A program made the position numbers and the translations under genes. This document shows, piece after piece, positions 63,782 to 64,000 of a DNA stretch of 64,000 nt. The stretch lies in contig NZ_CP117782.1 in the NCBI RefSeq assembly GCF_028657905.1, forward strand, positions 2,108,001-2,172,000, read 5' to 3'. How positions within the stretch are numbered: the first letter of the stretch is position 1; the number at the start of each line of letters is the position of its first letter. The notes beneath the pieces are model-generated. The model ran no database searches. It saw only the letters and a program-made list of their open reading frames with translations, and had not been told where the DNA came from. The DNA comes from Burkholderia sp. FERM BP-3421 (lineage in GTDB: Bacteria; Pseudomonadota; Gammaproteobacteria; Burkholderiales; Burkholderiaceae).

Positions 63782-64000
63782 GCGATCCTGATCCTGACGG
63801 GCGCCTACATTGGCTTTCTGCCCAAGCACTACGCGAAGCAATGGGTCGATGCGGGCCAGATGCGCCAGATCGGGTCACAACTGACGTCAACATGGCCGTT
63901 TTCGTCGATCACTCGTCGCGTCGCGGCGCAGCCGACCGTGCTGCGTGCGTTCGTCGTTGATCTGATGGCGCATGCGGACCACCGTTCCCTAACTGCGGAC
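63782..64000 (+). pseudogene. LysR-type regulator, C-terminal fragment, partial
   Basis: 73 open codons to the window edge: ILILTGAYIGFLPKHYAKQWV, then GQMRQIGSQ. This is the end of a LysR ligand-binding domain. The 5' part was cut off by the IS at 62544-63778; no matching N-terminal part is seen left of it. Confidence 0.65.

Overview
The window is a high-GC beta-proteobacterial chromosome, almost certainly Burkholderia sensu stricto. This rests on the TamA/TamB pair, a DUF3460 gene beside scpA, panC-panD, the holC-pepA-lptFG block, a DUF2486-type protein, a cysI-DUF934-cysH-cysDN-cobA operon next to cysB, 6S RNA after zapA, and GC-biased codon use. Species cannot be fixed from the sequence alone.

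Layout. 1-3.4 kb: 5' part of an MscS-type channel gene (minus strand), a 51-copy 8-bp tandem repeat beside a TonB-receptor remnant, then a two-gene cassette (heme-oxygenase-like protein plus O-methyltransferase). 3.5-13.4 kb: tamA-tamB, DUF3460, scpA, panC-panD, an orphan ParA ATPase and DoxX. 13.5-18.5 kb: first half of the cobalamin locus, with cobQ divergent from cobU-cobD-cobC-btuF. 18.5-31.5 kb: accessory segment. It holds a degenerate IS110 fragment and one nine-frame minus-strand operon: a small unknown protein, AMP ligase, free ACP, SDR, KS-AT-DH-KR-ACP-TE polyketide synthase, HepT-like protein, SDR and MDR reductase. 31.5-38.4 kb: second half of the cobalamin locus, btuB-btuC-btuD-cobT-cobS-cobC(phosphatase), under a clear B12 riboswitch. 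The phosphatase carries a 40-copy in-frame 9-bp repeat. 38.5-52.7 kb: zapB-like, zapA, 6S RNA, EVE and SIMPL proteins, lgt, LysR/ilvD, cytochrome c, DUF2486, holC, pepA, lptF, lptG, cbiX, cobA. 52.8-59.3 kb: sulfate assimilation genes and cysB. 59.5-64 kb: tRNA-Leu(CAA) with a truncated P4-type integrase and a stack of damaged IS3-family elements ending in a LysR fragment, the start of a decayed genomic island.

How the genes work together. The two cobalamin arms import corrinoid (BtuB, BtuF, BtuC, BtuD) and complete it (CobQ, CobU, CobD, CobC, CobT, CobS, alpha-ribazole phosphatase). CobA supplies precorrin-2 for siroheme or cobalamin, and CbiX is a chelatase for it. Siroheme feeds CysI. The CysH has the APS-reductase cysteine pattern and no CysC is seen, so sulfate appears to go APS to sulfite directly.

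Most interesting items: the orphan PKS operon with a Cys-nucleophile thioesterase and a HepT-like protein lacking the HEPN catalytic motif; its position between the convergent halves of the cobalamin locus; and the 120-residue tripeptide expansion inside the alpha-ribazole phosphatase.
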